64,000 nucleotides of DNA from Prorocentrum cordatum (lineage: Eukaryota; Sar; Dinophyceae; Prorocentrales; Prorocentraceae): the NCBI GenBank assembly GCA_963575745.1, contig CAUYUJ010017871.1:747045-811044 (forward strand), in the 5' to 3' direction. This document shows positions 22,419 to 33,120 of this stretch, one piece after another; position 1 is the first letter of the stretch; each line of letters begins with the position of its first letter. The position numbers and the translations under genes are program-made. The notes beneath the pieces are model-generated. The model searched no databases. It was not told where the DNA came from and saw only the letters and a list, made by a program, of their open reading frames with translations.

Positions 22419-23164
22419 AACGATGGTTGCTCTTAGCTCGCGTTGTCTGTATGGACGGAGCGCTGAGCTGCTGTTGTTGTCCCCCTCTGCGCGCATAGCA
22501 CGCTCCCTCGGAGCGCAAGTTGCGAGGTGGAGACTTGCCCACGTCCGCCGCTTGGGGAACCTATGTCATGGAACCCTCGGGGGCAGTAGATTCCATGGGG
22601 TCCCCAACAATGCAAGTCCAAGACTCAACAACAAAATGCTGGGGCCAACACTGCTAAAATTCTGAGCGGCCCATGATCGCCGGAGCGACGTCTCTCGACA
22701 CCACGCGAATCATGGCAAGCAGCAGGAGCTAAAACGCCGCAGCTCCGTAGCCGCCGCAACCGCGTGGGAAGAAAGATACATCTTTCGCCACCGGGAGCGC
22801 TGTTCCCAACCCCGAGAAATTACGGGAGGGGGGGAGGGGGCCCACCCTTTATAGTTCTAGGGCTAACCTTATACCTAGATGCACCGCCTGCACCGATCCT
22901 GGTGGCGGTCGCCGTAGTATAAGGACGCACGGTAGGGATGCAAGGGCCTTGAAGGCTGATGCTTTCGTTTTTCGAACCAGACTGGCCAGCGAAAGTCGCC
23001 GAGGATGGACAGAGGAGGGAAGGATGCAAGGGTACCCTTGGGAAGGTTGCCTATACCTATTCTGCGGGTTGACTGCAGTCCCACCAGTCCTCTAGGCGTG
23101 AGAGGTTGAGGGCGTTTCTTCTTCCACCTCCCCCTTCTTACCCTTCGGGGAGGGGGGGGTCCCT
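22419..23164. other. Unique spacer, no gene
   Basis: Mixed-composition DNA without supported genes. A T-rich part near 22850-23060 has no credible frame. Confidence 0.5.
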
Positions 23165-24130
23165 CCCCCTCCCCCCTCCCCCTGGGTTTGGAGGGGGTGG
23201 TCGCGAGACGCTGGAGCGTCCAAAACGGCTTCGGAAAGAGAAGCCAACCTTACTCACTTCGCTAAGGTTTTTACCACATGTTGGCCTCGTGGAGGGACCC
23301 AAACATGGAAGCTCCCCTCCTTTGATCGGTCTCCTCCAAGATGGCCAAAAGATGGCCCCCGAGGCTCCCCCGAGAGGCGCCCAGGAGGCCGCAAGAGGCC
23401 CCCAAGAGGCTCTCGAGAGGCCCCCAAGAGGCTCTCAAGAGACCCCGAGGAGGCTCCGAGAGGCGCCCCCCAGAGGCACCCAAAACGCCACAAGAGGCCT
23501 CGGCGAGAAGGCCAAGCCCATTGGTTTTACGAAACATGTGGTCACATATCGGCCTCCTCGGGGGGACCCTGAGTAAGGAACCTCCTTGGATCGATCTCCT
23601 CCATGATGGCCCCAAGATGGCCCCCGAGGATCCCAAGGGTGCCCCAAGATGGCCCCAATAGGTGCCCAGGAGGCCTGAAGAGGTCCCCAAGAGGCCCCAA
23701 GAGGTCCCCCAGAGGCACCCAAGAAGCCCCAAGAGGCCTCGGCGAGAATGCCGACCTCATTGATTGCCTTCGTGTTCGGCCACATGTTTGCCTCCTCGGG
23801 GGGGCCCTAAGTAAAGAATCCCCCTCCTTTGATCGGTCTCCTTCACGATGGCCCCAAGATAGCCCCCGAGGCTCCCGAGGGTGCCCCAAGACGGCCCCAA
23901 GAGGTGCCCAGGAGGCCCGAAGGTGCCCCCAAGAGGCTCCCAAAAGGCCCCCAAGAGGCTCCCACGAGACCCCGAAGAGGCTCAAAGAGGGGCCCGGAGG
24001 CACCCCAAACGCCCTAAGTGGCCTCGGGGACTGCCAAGAAACCACCAAAGCTCCCCAAGAGGACTCCAAGAAACTTTTGAAAGGAATCTGAACAGACTTC
24101 GTGAGGCATCCAAGAGGCCTCTGGTCTTTC
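23165..24130 (+). repeat. Tandem repeat of 245-265 bp built from CCAAGAGGCCC motifs, 3 copies
   Basis: A leader (TCGCGAGACGCTGGAGCGTC) is followed by three long units; the landmark TCTCCTCCAAGATGGCC or its variants recurs near 23331, 23597 and 23841. Each unit is mostly CCCCAAGAGGCTC-like subrepeats. The same leader plus subrepeat type recurs at 63575-63930. Subrepeats alone occur at 30080-30640, 48770-48900 and 51850-52180. Open frames with repeated Pro-Arg-Glu-Ala are shadows. Confidence 0.85.
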
Positions 24131-24139
24131 TGCTCGCAC

Positions 24140-24405
24140 TCCCTTCCCTGCTCCTCCTCCTTCTCCTCCTCCTCCTTTCCGCCTCCTCTTCCTCATCCGC
24201 ATGTTCCTCCTCCTCCTCCTCCTCCTCCTTCCTCGTCCCTCTTCCCCCTCCCCCTCTCCCTCTCCCTCCTCCTCCTCCTCCTCCTCCTCCTCCTCCTCCT
24301 CCTCCGCCTCAACCTCCTCCTCCTCCTCCTCCTCCTCAACCTCCTCCTCCTCCTCCTCCTCCTCCTCCTCTTGCTCCTCCTCCGATTCCTCCTCAATCCT
24401 CCCCT
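24140..24405 (+). repeat. CTC microsatellite
   Basis: Pure stretches at 24265-24305 and 24340-24372 with interruptions. Encodes only homopolymeric shadows. Confidence 0.92.
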
Positions 24406-24743
24406 TCGGATGCGACGTCTCACACAACCCTTTGTTCCCCTGCACTCTACCTCACATCCCGGATCAAGGCAACTCGTCTGGGCGTCCTTTCTGGATGGGC
24501 TGGTGGAGTTGCGCGAAGCGTCTGGAATAGCCCCCCGCCTCGGGCAAATGCCGGGACAGGGAGATTCCGTGAGAACGCGGCATGCTGCTAGCACCCCGCG
24601 CTGTCCGCGACTCGAGCATCGAGGCTCTTTGTTTTTTTCAGTGTCGAGGCCACCGGGGGGGCTTCTCGTCGCCACGGCCGGACACGCCCCGAAATTCTGG
24701 ACAGAACCCTGCCCAAGGGGGGTCTGAAGGATGACCTTCAGGG

Positions 24744-24744
<1 letters not shown>
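24406..24744. other. Spacer, no gene
   Basis: Unique DNA without supported gene. Confidence 0.5.
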
Positions 24745-24797
<53 letters not shown>

Positions 24798-24825
24798 TTC
24801 TACGACGACGACGACGAAGACGGCG
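24745..24825. repeat. GAC trinucleotide tract
   Basis: (GAC)n, about 25 triplets with two interruptions. Confidence 0.92.
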
Positions 24826-25029
24826 ACGACAACTTTGATCTTGAGGGGAGGAAGGAGTTAAGAGGAACACCGGACAGAACCGGACCTCCACCACAACGCC
24901 TACAGTCCACCTCTGCCCTGCCCAGAACTGCCTCTGCCCAAACCTCACCTACCCCTAGGAGCTGCGCCACACGGCTTCGAAATAGCGGGGAGGCGGGTGG
25001 AGAGCCCGGGCGGGCTGGGCGGTCGGCCA

Positions 25030-25180
25030 ACCGCTCACAACTTTTTCGCACTGGACGTTTTCGCCCGCCTTCGGGCCCCAGGACTATCACAGATCGATTC
25101 GGCTCGAAGAGTGGCAGGGAAAGATGGGGTCCAGGGCTGCTGTCGTGATTATTCGCGATGGTGTAGTTGTTTCGGAACGT
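25030..25180 (+). repeat. Dispersed repeat of about 130 bp (2 of 3)
   Basis: Matches 11560-11690: GACGTTTTCGCCCGCCTTCG, GGCCCCAGGACTATCACAG and TCGATTCGGCTCG, continuing into GATGGGGTCC. Confidence 0.7.
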
Positions 25181-26034
25181 CGGCTCTCATCGCACGCAGC
25201 GTGTACCCCCACCTTGGGCGCACACACCTCCGCACATAGATTCACGGGACAGTGGATGGGCGTGGGGGCGGGGGGGAGCACGACGCCCGCAACAGCCACC
25301 TCGCAGCCACCAAGAGCCATGCTGAGGAGGGTCGTATGTCCCCCCTCGGGGGGGTCGGGGGGGGCCGCTCGGAAAGACACTTGCGCCTTCCGCTCACGCC
25401 TCTCCTTCCTGCTCACTCTGGCCCACCAAATGGTTCACCTCGTCTCCCCCGCGTCGGCTCTCACCCCTTGCTGCCCCGCACGTCGCATGCTGCCGCTACC
25501 CAGTCGCCGCCGCCGCTGCTGCACCGCCAGCTGCCACCATTTTCCTTCCCCCTCGGGCCCCCTGGGCTTGGAGGGGTGTGGGGAGGGGGCCTCGCCCCAG
25601 GATCGGAGGAGCACGCAGAGGCGGAGCCCACCTTCCCCCTCGGGCGGGTGGGCCCCACGCACAGCCCCCATCTGCCGCGGCGCCACCAGCAGCTCCCCCC
25701 TTTCCCTTCCCTCAGGCTGAGAGGCCCCTTTCGTTTTCCCGCATCTTCTGCTCCGTACTCCCAGCGTCGCCGCCCTGCTGTCACGCTTCGAAGCGCTATA
25801 CTTGTTCTTCGAAGCCCCAGGCGGCGTTAGGTCGCATGGAGGGGAACAGGGGCAGGGGCAGGGCCTCGAGGTTTCGACAAGACACTGCCTGCAGCCACCG
25901 GGCAACTATGATCAAGAGCGCACGAACGAACAACCGCTGGAGTCGCGGGCGCTCTGCGAGGTAGCCCGCCCGTGCCCATCAGGGCACGGCGTGGAGGTCG
26001 AGACCTCCCTCTGAACTTGAACTTGAGGAGGTGA
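25181..26034. other. GC-rich spacer, no gene
   Basis: Several overlapping open frames on both strands, all Pro/Arg/Ser-rich with no motif. I treat them as composition artefacts. Confidence 0.45.
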
Positions 26035-26700
26035 TCCCCGACGGAAGAGGAGGACAAGGAGGATGATGATGAGGAGGAGGAGGAGAAGGAGGACGAGCAC
26101 GAGGAGGACGCGGAGCAGACGGAGGTGGGCGAGGAGGAGGAGGAGGAGCAGGAGGAGGAGGAGCACGAGGAGGATGCGGAGTAGACAGAGGAGGAGGAGG
26201 AGGAGGAGGAGGAGGAGGAGGCGGAGGGAGGGGAGGGGGAGAAGGAGGAGGAGAAGGAGGAGGAGGAGGAGTTGCAGGAGGTCGAGGAGGAGGAGGAGGA
26301 GGAGGAGGAGGAGGAGGAGGAGGAGGGAGCAGGGGGAGGAGCAGGGGGACGAAGAGGACGAGGAGCGGACGAGTAGGAGGACGAGGAGAAGGCCTCCCCG
26401 GCGCGCCCGCGAGACCGACTCTTCGCCGCTCCCCTCTTCCGCCCGGCTCGAGGAGCGGGCGGCGAGGAGGTCCGGGCGATCGGGGACCCAGGCGTTTTTT
26501 TGTTTTTTCGGCTCCTCTTTTGGAGGGGGGGGCTCCTCTTAGCATTTCTTCTCCTCCTCCTCCTCCTTCCTCCTCCTCCTCGTATCCTGATTCATCCTTC
26601 CCTCCTCCCTCCACCTCCTCCTCCTCCTCCTCCTCCTCCTCCTCCTCGTCCGTCCCCTCCTCGGCCTCCTCCTCCCGCCCTCCCCCTGCCCTCCCCCTTC
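26035..26700. repeat. GGA microsatellite, spacer, CTC microsatellite
   Basis: (GGA)n with interruptions at 26035-26385, a unique spacer, then the opposite-strand equivalent (CTC)n at 26545-26665. The two arms are loosely self-complementary and could pair. Confidence 0.85.
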
Positions 26701-26734
26701 TCGCCCCTGACAGTCCTCCCCTCCGCTCGAGGAT

Positions 26735-26965
26735 CGAGGCCTGAGAGGACCGTGGCTCGAGGACGGGGGCTCGAGCATCGAGGCTCAATAATCGAGGCTC
26801 GACGAAGCGTCGAGACTCGATTCTCGAGCCACGATCGTCGACGACGATCGAGGGTCAAAGAGTCACGATCGTCGACGAGATCGTGGCTCCCTCATCCTCG
26901 ATCCACGATCGTCGACGACCATCGTGGATCCAGGATCACAGATCGAGGATCGGGAATCACCCGGA
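26735..26965. repeat. TCGA/ATCG-rich palindrome cluster
   Basis: Dense GATCG, TCGA and CGATCGTCGACGA motifs. CACGATCGTCGACGA occurs at least twice, along with near-palindromes such as CCACGATCGTCGACGACCAT. No gene; a fold-back origin is likely. Confidence 0.7.
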
Positions 26966-27076
26966 TGGACGCAAAAGGGTTGGGGATCCAGATCCGAGGA
27001 CCGATGATCGATCTGTCTGGACGTCTCTCGGTGCTTCCGTGGGACCTCTGGAGAGCTCAAGGATGACCCCCCAATG

Positions 27077-27243
27077 TAGGGCGACGAGATCTATAAATAT
27101 CCACTGCTCCTGGCCAGGCCCATCCTGGGCCCAGGAGCTGTGTATATGCCTCCCTGGCCAGGCCAGGAGGGCGTATACACCGCTCCTGGGCCCAGGATTG
27201 GCCTGGCCAGGAGCAGTGGATATGCATAGATCTCGTCGCCCTA
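27077..27243. mobile_element. Fold-back element B, copy 1, with AATG target duplication
   Basis: 167 bp that are almost entirely an inverted repeat. The left end TAGGGCGACGAGATCTAT mirrors the right end. The arms contain CACTGCTCCTGGCCAGGCC and CCTGGGCCCAGGAG, with a centre near CCAGGCCAGGAGGGC. AATG flanks both ends (27073-27076 and 27244-27247). A related hairpin is at 60304-60444. Confidence 0.85.
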
Positions 27244-27539
27244 AATGCGTCCAGAGGCCGGCACCAACCGCCATCCGCCCCCCCCCCCCGTCGCTCGTCG
27301 ACCGCTCGGGGATCGCGCGTCGAAGACCACGGCTTTTCGCACACGTGTGGCAGCGACTTTGGCCTCCCCTCGCCCTGCTCCCGCGGACCGGACGACCGCA
27401 CTCTGGGAAACCACCCTCGGCACCACTCTGCCCCGTTCGCTTTTCCCGCTGCCGCTCTCCATTCCACTCTCTCTCTAGCTCTCTCTCGTTCCTCCTCCGC
27501 TCCGACCGCTGCTTCTCAACTTCCTGCTGGTCTGAGCTC

Positions 27540-27670
27540 GACGGCACTCAGTACGATCGGCTCCATCAGCTTGCGCAGCACGCTGGCCAGCGTGTCCTCT
27601 GCGAGCGGCAATCTGACTGCACCCCGCCTCTCCCTGGAAAGGAGCCGAGCGGGCTCGGGAGGATCCCCGG
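27540..27670 (-). CDS. Possible exon fragment, unknown
   Basis: The minus-strand frame ending at about 27516 reads LAEDTLASVLRKLMEPIVL with mostly GC-ending codons, in contrast to the composition-driven frames around it. No family recognised, no start, no neighbouring exon found. Confidence 0.2.
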
Positions 27671-27999
27671 CTACCCACGGAGGCCAGCCCCAGCACGGGC
27701 AGCTGTGCAAACGACTGCCCTCCCCCTCCGCTCGCAGTGCCACTCCCGGCCGGCTGCCCGTGCAAGGCCGTGCTCTGGCACGCACGCTTGGCAGCAGCGG
27801 CCTCGCGCGCGGCGACGAGGCGGAGCCAGCAACAGCACCACGCGCGCTGCCGAGGCCGGGCCATCGTCCGACGTGGGACTCGAAGCGCCTGCCGACATCA
27901 GCCATCCGCGCGTGCGTGGCAGGTTGAGCACCTCAGGAGGCAGGCAATCGCGCAGGGCGGCAGCGCCAGGGATTGTCTCAGCGCGTCCGCTCTCCTCAT

Positions 28000-28108
28000 C
28001 CTCCTGCCCCTCCTCCTCCTCCTCCTCCTCCTCCTCCTCCTCCTCCTCCTCCTGCCCCTCCTCCTCCTCCTCCTCCTCCTCCTCCTCCTCCTCCTCCTCC
28101 TCCTCATC
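28000..28108 (+). repeat. CTC microsatellite
   Basis: About 35 triplets with two TGCCC interruptions. Confidence 0.95.
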
Positions 28109-28431
28109 CCCGTCCTTGAGGGGGCACGCCAACCGAGGGGGACTCCCAGTCGGCAGCACGTGCTCTGGCACACACGCTCCAGATCTTCACGGTCTGAGCG
28201 GTGCTCCGCCGCCCGCGGGTGCCCGAGTGAAGCTCCGAGGTGTCCCTCGGGTGTCCCGACCGCGTCTTGGACGTAAGTCGGGCGTGTCCCCCTACAGGGG
28301 GTTTTGGACGAATAAGTAGTCAACACAAGGCCCCCAAATAGTGAAAAAGTGCTCAAAAAATCGTCCCAAAACTATTTTTTGACTTAGTCATGGACCCAAA
28401 AGTCGCCGCGGACGAACTCGGGGAAAACAAA

Positions 28432-28590
28432 CCGGAGGGTTCCCAAAAAGGGTTTTTTGGGGAGGGGGTTTTCCAGGAAGGGTCCCGTCCCCCAGGAGCT
28501 TCGCACCCCTTGTTTTTGACGAGGCTCCGAGGCCCCTGGGGGGCTCTATGGAAAACCCCCTCCCCCCAAACCCCCTTGGGGACCCTCCGG
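28432..28590. mobile_element. Inverted-repeat element C with ACAAA target duplication
   Basis: 159 bp. About 45-bp terminal inverted repeats: CCGGAGGGTTCCC at the left against CCGGAGGGTCCCC on the other strand at the right, each continuing to GGGAGGGGGTTTTCC. ACAAA is present directly at both flanks (28427-28431 and 28591-28595). Non-coding. Confidence 0.85.
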
Positions 28591-29590
28591 ACAAAAGGTA
28601 CCGATACCTGCCGCTACTCCCCGGACCTTTCTGCGGTGCGTCCTGAACAGGATTTCGAGGCGAATCCAGCGGTGGGGACGAGATCCTGCCAAGAGGCCCA
28701 CAGAGGGGGAAAACGAGGGAAGGGTAGCGGCATGGGTACCCTGTCCTGCTCTGAAGAAGCAATCCTCCCCTCCACCCCTCTTGCCACATGAGTGACGGCG
28801 CGGCACGGACCAGCCACGCCTGCATCTACCGCCACCGCCTCGGGCGCATGCTGCTGCCGTGGGAGCTTTCGCTACGCGCGGGGCGGTCCAGAGCAGGACC
28901 GAGGTTGTCACGGGATCGGCTGCCATACAGTCGGGCTGCTGAAACAAGGGACGTTAATCCACGCGGTGGGTGGGCGCCTCCCAAGAGGCCCCTAAACCGT
29001 CCCCCGGAGGCCCCCGAGAGCGCTTCGCTTCGAGGAGACCCGAAGAAGCATACAGGAGGACTCTGCCCCACGTCAGCGTCGCCGTCGCCGCCGCAGCCGT
29101 TGTCCTCGTTCCCCTTCGAGGTCGGCGGCACCAGCCGTAGGCCCTTCGCACTGAGGAGCGCTCATCCCGCGCGGTGGGTGGGCGCCTCCGCCGCGCGGAC
29201 TCTCAACGGTCCTCCGCCGCGCGTGGGCGCCTGCGCCGCCCGCCCTCCGATCCCGATTTCCTGCCTCCTTCGGGAGCGGCCAAGAGGGGGGTGTCCAAGA
29301 GGGGGGGGGGTGCAAATCATGACCGGTGGCATGTGCGCGGCTCAGCGGGGGGGCCAGGGACGTAATGGAATCAGAAGAGGCGCCATGAAATCTGGGGAAA
29401 TCTCATGGCCCCCGCCATGATATCCACCCCCGCCTAGTCATCACCCCCCTCTTTTCTGCCCCCGACTCCTCCGACCCCGGGCCCCCCGCTGGGTTCTCGC
29501 CGCCGAGCTCCCCGCCGTCGTGCCCCGGGGCAGCACGGCGGCGGCTCGGTCCGCGGCGCAAGCCCCCAGCCGCCGCCGCGCTTGCAGGGG
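28591..29590. other. Spacer, no gene
   Basis: Unique GC-rich DNA, with weak CCCAAGAGGCCCC motifs at 28978-29050. No supported gene. Confidence 0.45.
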
Positions 29591-29601
29591 CGGTGAGAAC
29601 C

Positions 29602-29645
29602 GGCGGCGAGCGAGGGGGGGAAGTGAGAAGGAGAGAGCCTTCTCA
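29602..29645 (+). mobile_element. Inverted-repeat element A, solo left end
   Basis: GGCGGCGAGCGAGGGGGGAA followed by GTGAGAAGGAGAG, then the dispersed repeat at 29641. It is the left terminus of element A without a clear partner. Confidence 0.6.
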
Positions 29646-29838
29646 GAAGTTCGAGGTTCGAGGTTTTCGGGCTCCAAATTCGAGGTTCGAGGTTTTCGGG
29701 CGTTTTCGTGGTGTCTTAGCGGTTTGCCGCCCTCGGGATGCGTTCCAGCGGCTGCGCCTCGCCGAGAGCGTTCCGGGGATGCCCGGATCGTCCCGAACGG
29801 CCGCTGGAGACCCGAGTTACGACCCGAAAACCGAACTC
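29641..29838 (+). repeat. Dispersed repeat with GAGGTTCGAGG motifs (2 of 2)
   Basis: Same order of motifs as 22028-22219, again ending in CCGAACTC immediately before element A. Confidence 0.85.
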
Positions 29839-30030
29839 GGCGGCGAGCGAGGGGGGAAGTGAGAAGGAGAGGGCCTTCTCAGAAGGCGGCGGGACTTCTT
29901 AGAATCCCTTGCGCCTTCCGAGAATTTGTTTTGTCTTCGGGGGAGGCGTAGGAAACTTCACAGAAGGCTGGGGGACTTCCGAGCCTTCTGCGAAGGCCCG
30001 CCCTTTCTCGCTTCCCCCCTTGCTCGTCGC
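29839..30030. mobile_element. Inverted-repeat element A, copy 2
   Basis: 192 bp. Left end GGCGGCGAGCGAGGGGGGAA and right end, reverse-complemented, GCGACGAGCAAGGGGGGAAG. Internal GCCTTCTCAGAAGGC palindromes as in copy 1. Confidence 0.75.
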
Positions 30031-30059
30031 ATCGCATCAGAGGTGGGGGGGCGGGGGGG

Positions 30060-30640
30060 TTACGAGCTCGCCAGCGCATCCCCGGGGCCCCTGGAGCCCC
30101 CAAGGAGCCCCGAGAGGCCCAGGCAGAGCGCCAAGACAGTGGAAAAGAGCACCGAGACGGCCCAGAGCAGCCGCACGACGACCCAAGACGGCCCACAAGG
30201 GCTCCAAGACGACCCAAAAGTGTTCCTAGAGGACAGTCGAGAAAGTCCCAAGAGGCAAGCATCGTCTCATTGCCGGAGGAAAACGTATGTTTCTGCAGAA
30301 TCGAAATGTGCGTCTCGACAGCTTCCCAGACTGCTCAAGGGACCCCACAGATCGTCACAAGACGGCCGGTGAGGCTCCCAAACGCGCTCCAAGGCCCAAG
30401 AGAGCCCCAGAAGGGGAATACGAACTGATCCTTCGAGCCTTTCCCTCCACGATGGCCCCAAGAGACTCTCGGAGGTCTCAGACGGCAACCCCCGAGAGGC
30501 CCCGAGAGGCCTCCAAGACGTCCCAAAGAAGCCCCCAAGAGGCCCCAAAGAGCCCCCCAGAGCCTCTAAGATGCACCCAAAGGCCCAGAAGCCCTCCAAG
30601 AGGCCCCTGAGAGGCATCCCAAGGGACCCTCATAGTCATC
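30060..30640 (+). repeat. CCAAGAGGCCC-type degenerate repeat
   Basis: Runs of GAGGCCCCGAGAGGC, CCAAGACGGCCC and AAGAGCCCC at intervals of about 10-15 bp. No gene. Confidence 0.7.
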
Positions 30641-31240
30641 CGAGAGGCTCCTGACCCACAGCCCAGGCACGGTGGCGGGTTGGGCCGAAGGCCACTAGGA
30701 AACTTCAACGATCGTCGCAAGCTCTGACTCTTGCTCGGGGTCGGCGGAATGGCGCAAGCCTCTTGAGCAAGGAACGAAGCCCTTTCTCGGCACCGTACAG
30801 AACCTAGTTGCATAGAAGGGGGGGCTAGAAGAAACATCTCGGAGTGACCTAAGGAACAGCGAGCCCCTTCCGAACCCAGAGCGGTCCTTATTTCAGCGTG
30901 TTGACAGCATTTTCTGATGTACTCGATAATCGAGGGTCGAGCTTGCTCACCACACTTGGCAGACCTGTTGATCGCTACCAACGGCTACAATAAGTACCAC
31001 TGCGCCCACCGGGCTCCAACAACAGCTCGCAACCTTCCACAACCTTCTCCCTCTTCCTCTCGCCCCCCTTCACCCCACCAAAGAGCTAGCCCAGCAAACA
31101 TGCAATTCCACAGCTATGCCCCGCTACATCATCATTACTCTGAGCGCGGTTGCGAATATGACCAGCATGTCAACTGGACGCGCACAAGTCAGCAACGGCC
31201 CGTCACCGTATCAATAGCGTTAGGCTCGCCTTGCTCGTCC
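30641..31240. other. Spacer, no gene
   Basis: Lower-GC unique DNA. One + strand frame from 30917 is long, but its composition drifts into CTC repeat and no motif is visible. Confidence 0.4.
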
Positions 31241-31390
31241 TTGCCGTCGCTCGGACGTCCAATCCCCGTGCATGTGTCGGTGCCGTGCGATGTTATGTCC
31301 TGCCAGATGGTCCAAGATGCTGCAAGATGGTTTAGGTTTTCTGGCGCTAGCATCGCCGACACAAAACAAAAAGGCACACGTCCTAGTGAG
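31241..31390 (+). repeat. Dispersed repeat, copy 1 of 2
   Basis: GTCGCTCGGACGTCCAATCC, CCGTGCATGTGTCGGTG, CAGATGGTCCAAGATGC. Matches 37030-37155. Confidence 0.7.
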
Positions 31391-31479
31391 GCCAACGTCC
31401 TGTTATTTCATTTGCTCCTCTCTCTCTCTCCCTCCCTCTCCCTCTCTTACGCTTGGATGTTTCTCCTACGCCTCCTCCT

Positions 31480-31612
31480 TCCCCCCCCTCCTCCTCCTCC
31501 TCCTCCTCCTCTCTCCTCCTCCTCCTCCTCCCTCCTCCCTCCTCCTCCTCCTCCTCCTCCTCCTCCTCCTCCCTCTCCTCCTCCTCCTCCTCCTCCTCCT
31601 TCTCCTCCTCGT
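31480..31612 (+). repeat. CTC microsatellite
   Basis: Several pure CTC runs with single-base interruptions. Confidence 0.92.
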
Positions 31613-32159
31613 TCACCCCGTGGGAGGAGAAGATGGCTAAGGGCCTGACGCAACCAAAGACCGTGAGCCCCCGAGAGGAGGAGAGCGACGACGACAAGAG
31701 GAGCGCCCGCTTTCCCTTCTTCTCATGGCCCGCTCCCTTTTTTGGGGGGGAGGGGCCGCTCCTCAGTCCTGCCCCCCTCCTTCCCGATGGCAATTGATGA
31801 CGACGATGACAATGACGATGACGAGAACAATTGATGACGATGACGATGACGACGACGATGACAATTGATGACAAGAATGACGACGACAATCGTCCTCGTC
31901 ATCATCATCGTCCCACACCCCAGTTATCTGCTGCCTCCCATCCTCGTCCTTACGACCACCACACCCCTCCGATGCCTCTCCCTCCTCCACTGCATCCTCC
32001 TCGCCTCCGAGATCCCGTTCCGTATTCCTCGGCCTTCCTTGGAACGGGGCCGCCTCGTCACATCGCCGGGCGCGCCAGTTGCGCAGAAGGTGCCGCTCGT
32101 GTGAGGGTTCTTTACGCTCTATGACCCAGGAGCCTGACACCTCCACCAATTACACGGAC
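31613..32159. other. Spacer with GAC/GAT repeats
   Basis: 31795-31900 is a degenerate GACGATGAC repeat. The remainder is unique without a gene. Confidence 0.55.
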
Positions 32160-32345
32160 GGATGGTGGATGGTTATCACATGTGGCTCTCACCTAGGCGC
32201 CGTGCAAAACAAAGTTTTGAATATGTTTGAACGCTTCACGGGTTTAGGGCGGGTGGTTATCAATATGTGGCGCTAGCCGCGGCGCCGCGCACACTCGCCC
32301 AAAACGTTTCCAACAATTACACACGTGGGCGTGAGGTGGTTTTCA
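32160..32345 (+). repeat. Composite dispersed repeat, body fragment
   Basis: Two units of the ~85-bp body (CACATGTGGCTCTCACCTAG, then TCAATATGTGGCGCTAGCCG, with ACGCTTCACGGG between). Confidence 0.7.
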
Positions 32346-33120
32346 ATGATGAGAGTTTTCTTTTCCGGCCTTTCGACATTGGGCGGAAGGGGGGGGGAGA
32401 AGGGGGGTCGTCTGGCTCTGGACCTCTGCTCAATGCGACTGTTTGCGACAGTGCGTCCTGTAGGGGAGGGGCCCCACCTGCTCGGAGCAGGCGCCAGAAA
32501 CAGCCAGGATCTACTCCATACGGGAGGGGGGGGAGAGGAGGGGGGGTCGAGGGCCCGCGCCGATCGGCAAAGCACGGAATAAGAACACGATCACCTAGGT
32601 GGCTCGCGTTGGACACGGCCTCACAGGTCTCGGGGGAAAAATCTGCCAGCGTGCATCCCTTACATCGGGCAGAGAAGGGCTTATGTGTGTCCCTTGGCTT
32701 CTTTTGTCGTTCCCCTATGGTTCAGAGTCTTGGCTTTCCGTGTGACTACGCGCATAGAAAGAGAAAGATCAGATGCCGTGCGCGTCACAGGTGCATGGGC
32801 AGGGAAAGTGGCGCTGACACTACATCAGCCGAGCGCTGTGAAACAGCTCGAGCACCCCAGCGGCACCTTTTCAAAAGGGACTCTCGTCTGGGTAATAGGC
32901 ACATCAGCCGTCGTCTTTCAAAGGGACGCCGCCCGTAATCAGTGCCACGGGGGGGGGACCTGGGGTGGGAGTGCGTCTTTCCATGTGGTTCGCGCGTCCT
33001 CGCTCTACTGGGGCCACCTCCACCTCCACCTCCTCCTCCTCCCCCTCCTCCTCCTCCTCCCCATCATCCACTCCATCTACATCTCCATCGTAACCTCCCC
33101 GCCGGACCTCCGACTTCGTG
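32346..33120. other. Spacer, no gene
   Basis: Unique DNA with a CTC run at 33018-33062. No supported gene. Confidence 0.45.

Noticed and set aside
23271-24069. Protein-like frames rich in PRGSQEAPKR or GASWGPLGASW
   Set aside because: Both strands are equally open, and the sequence is a degenerate CCAAGAGGCCC minisatellite, so the residues simply mirror the repeat.
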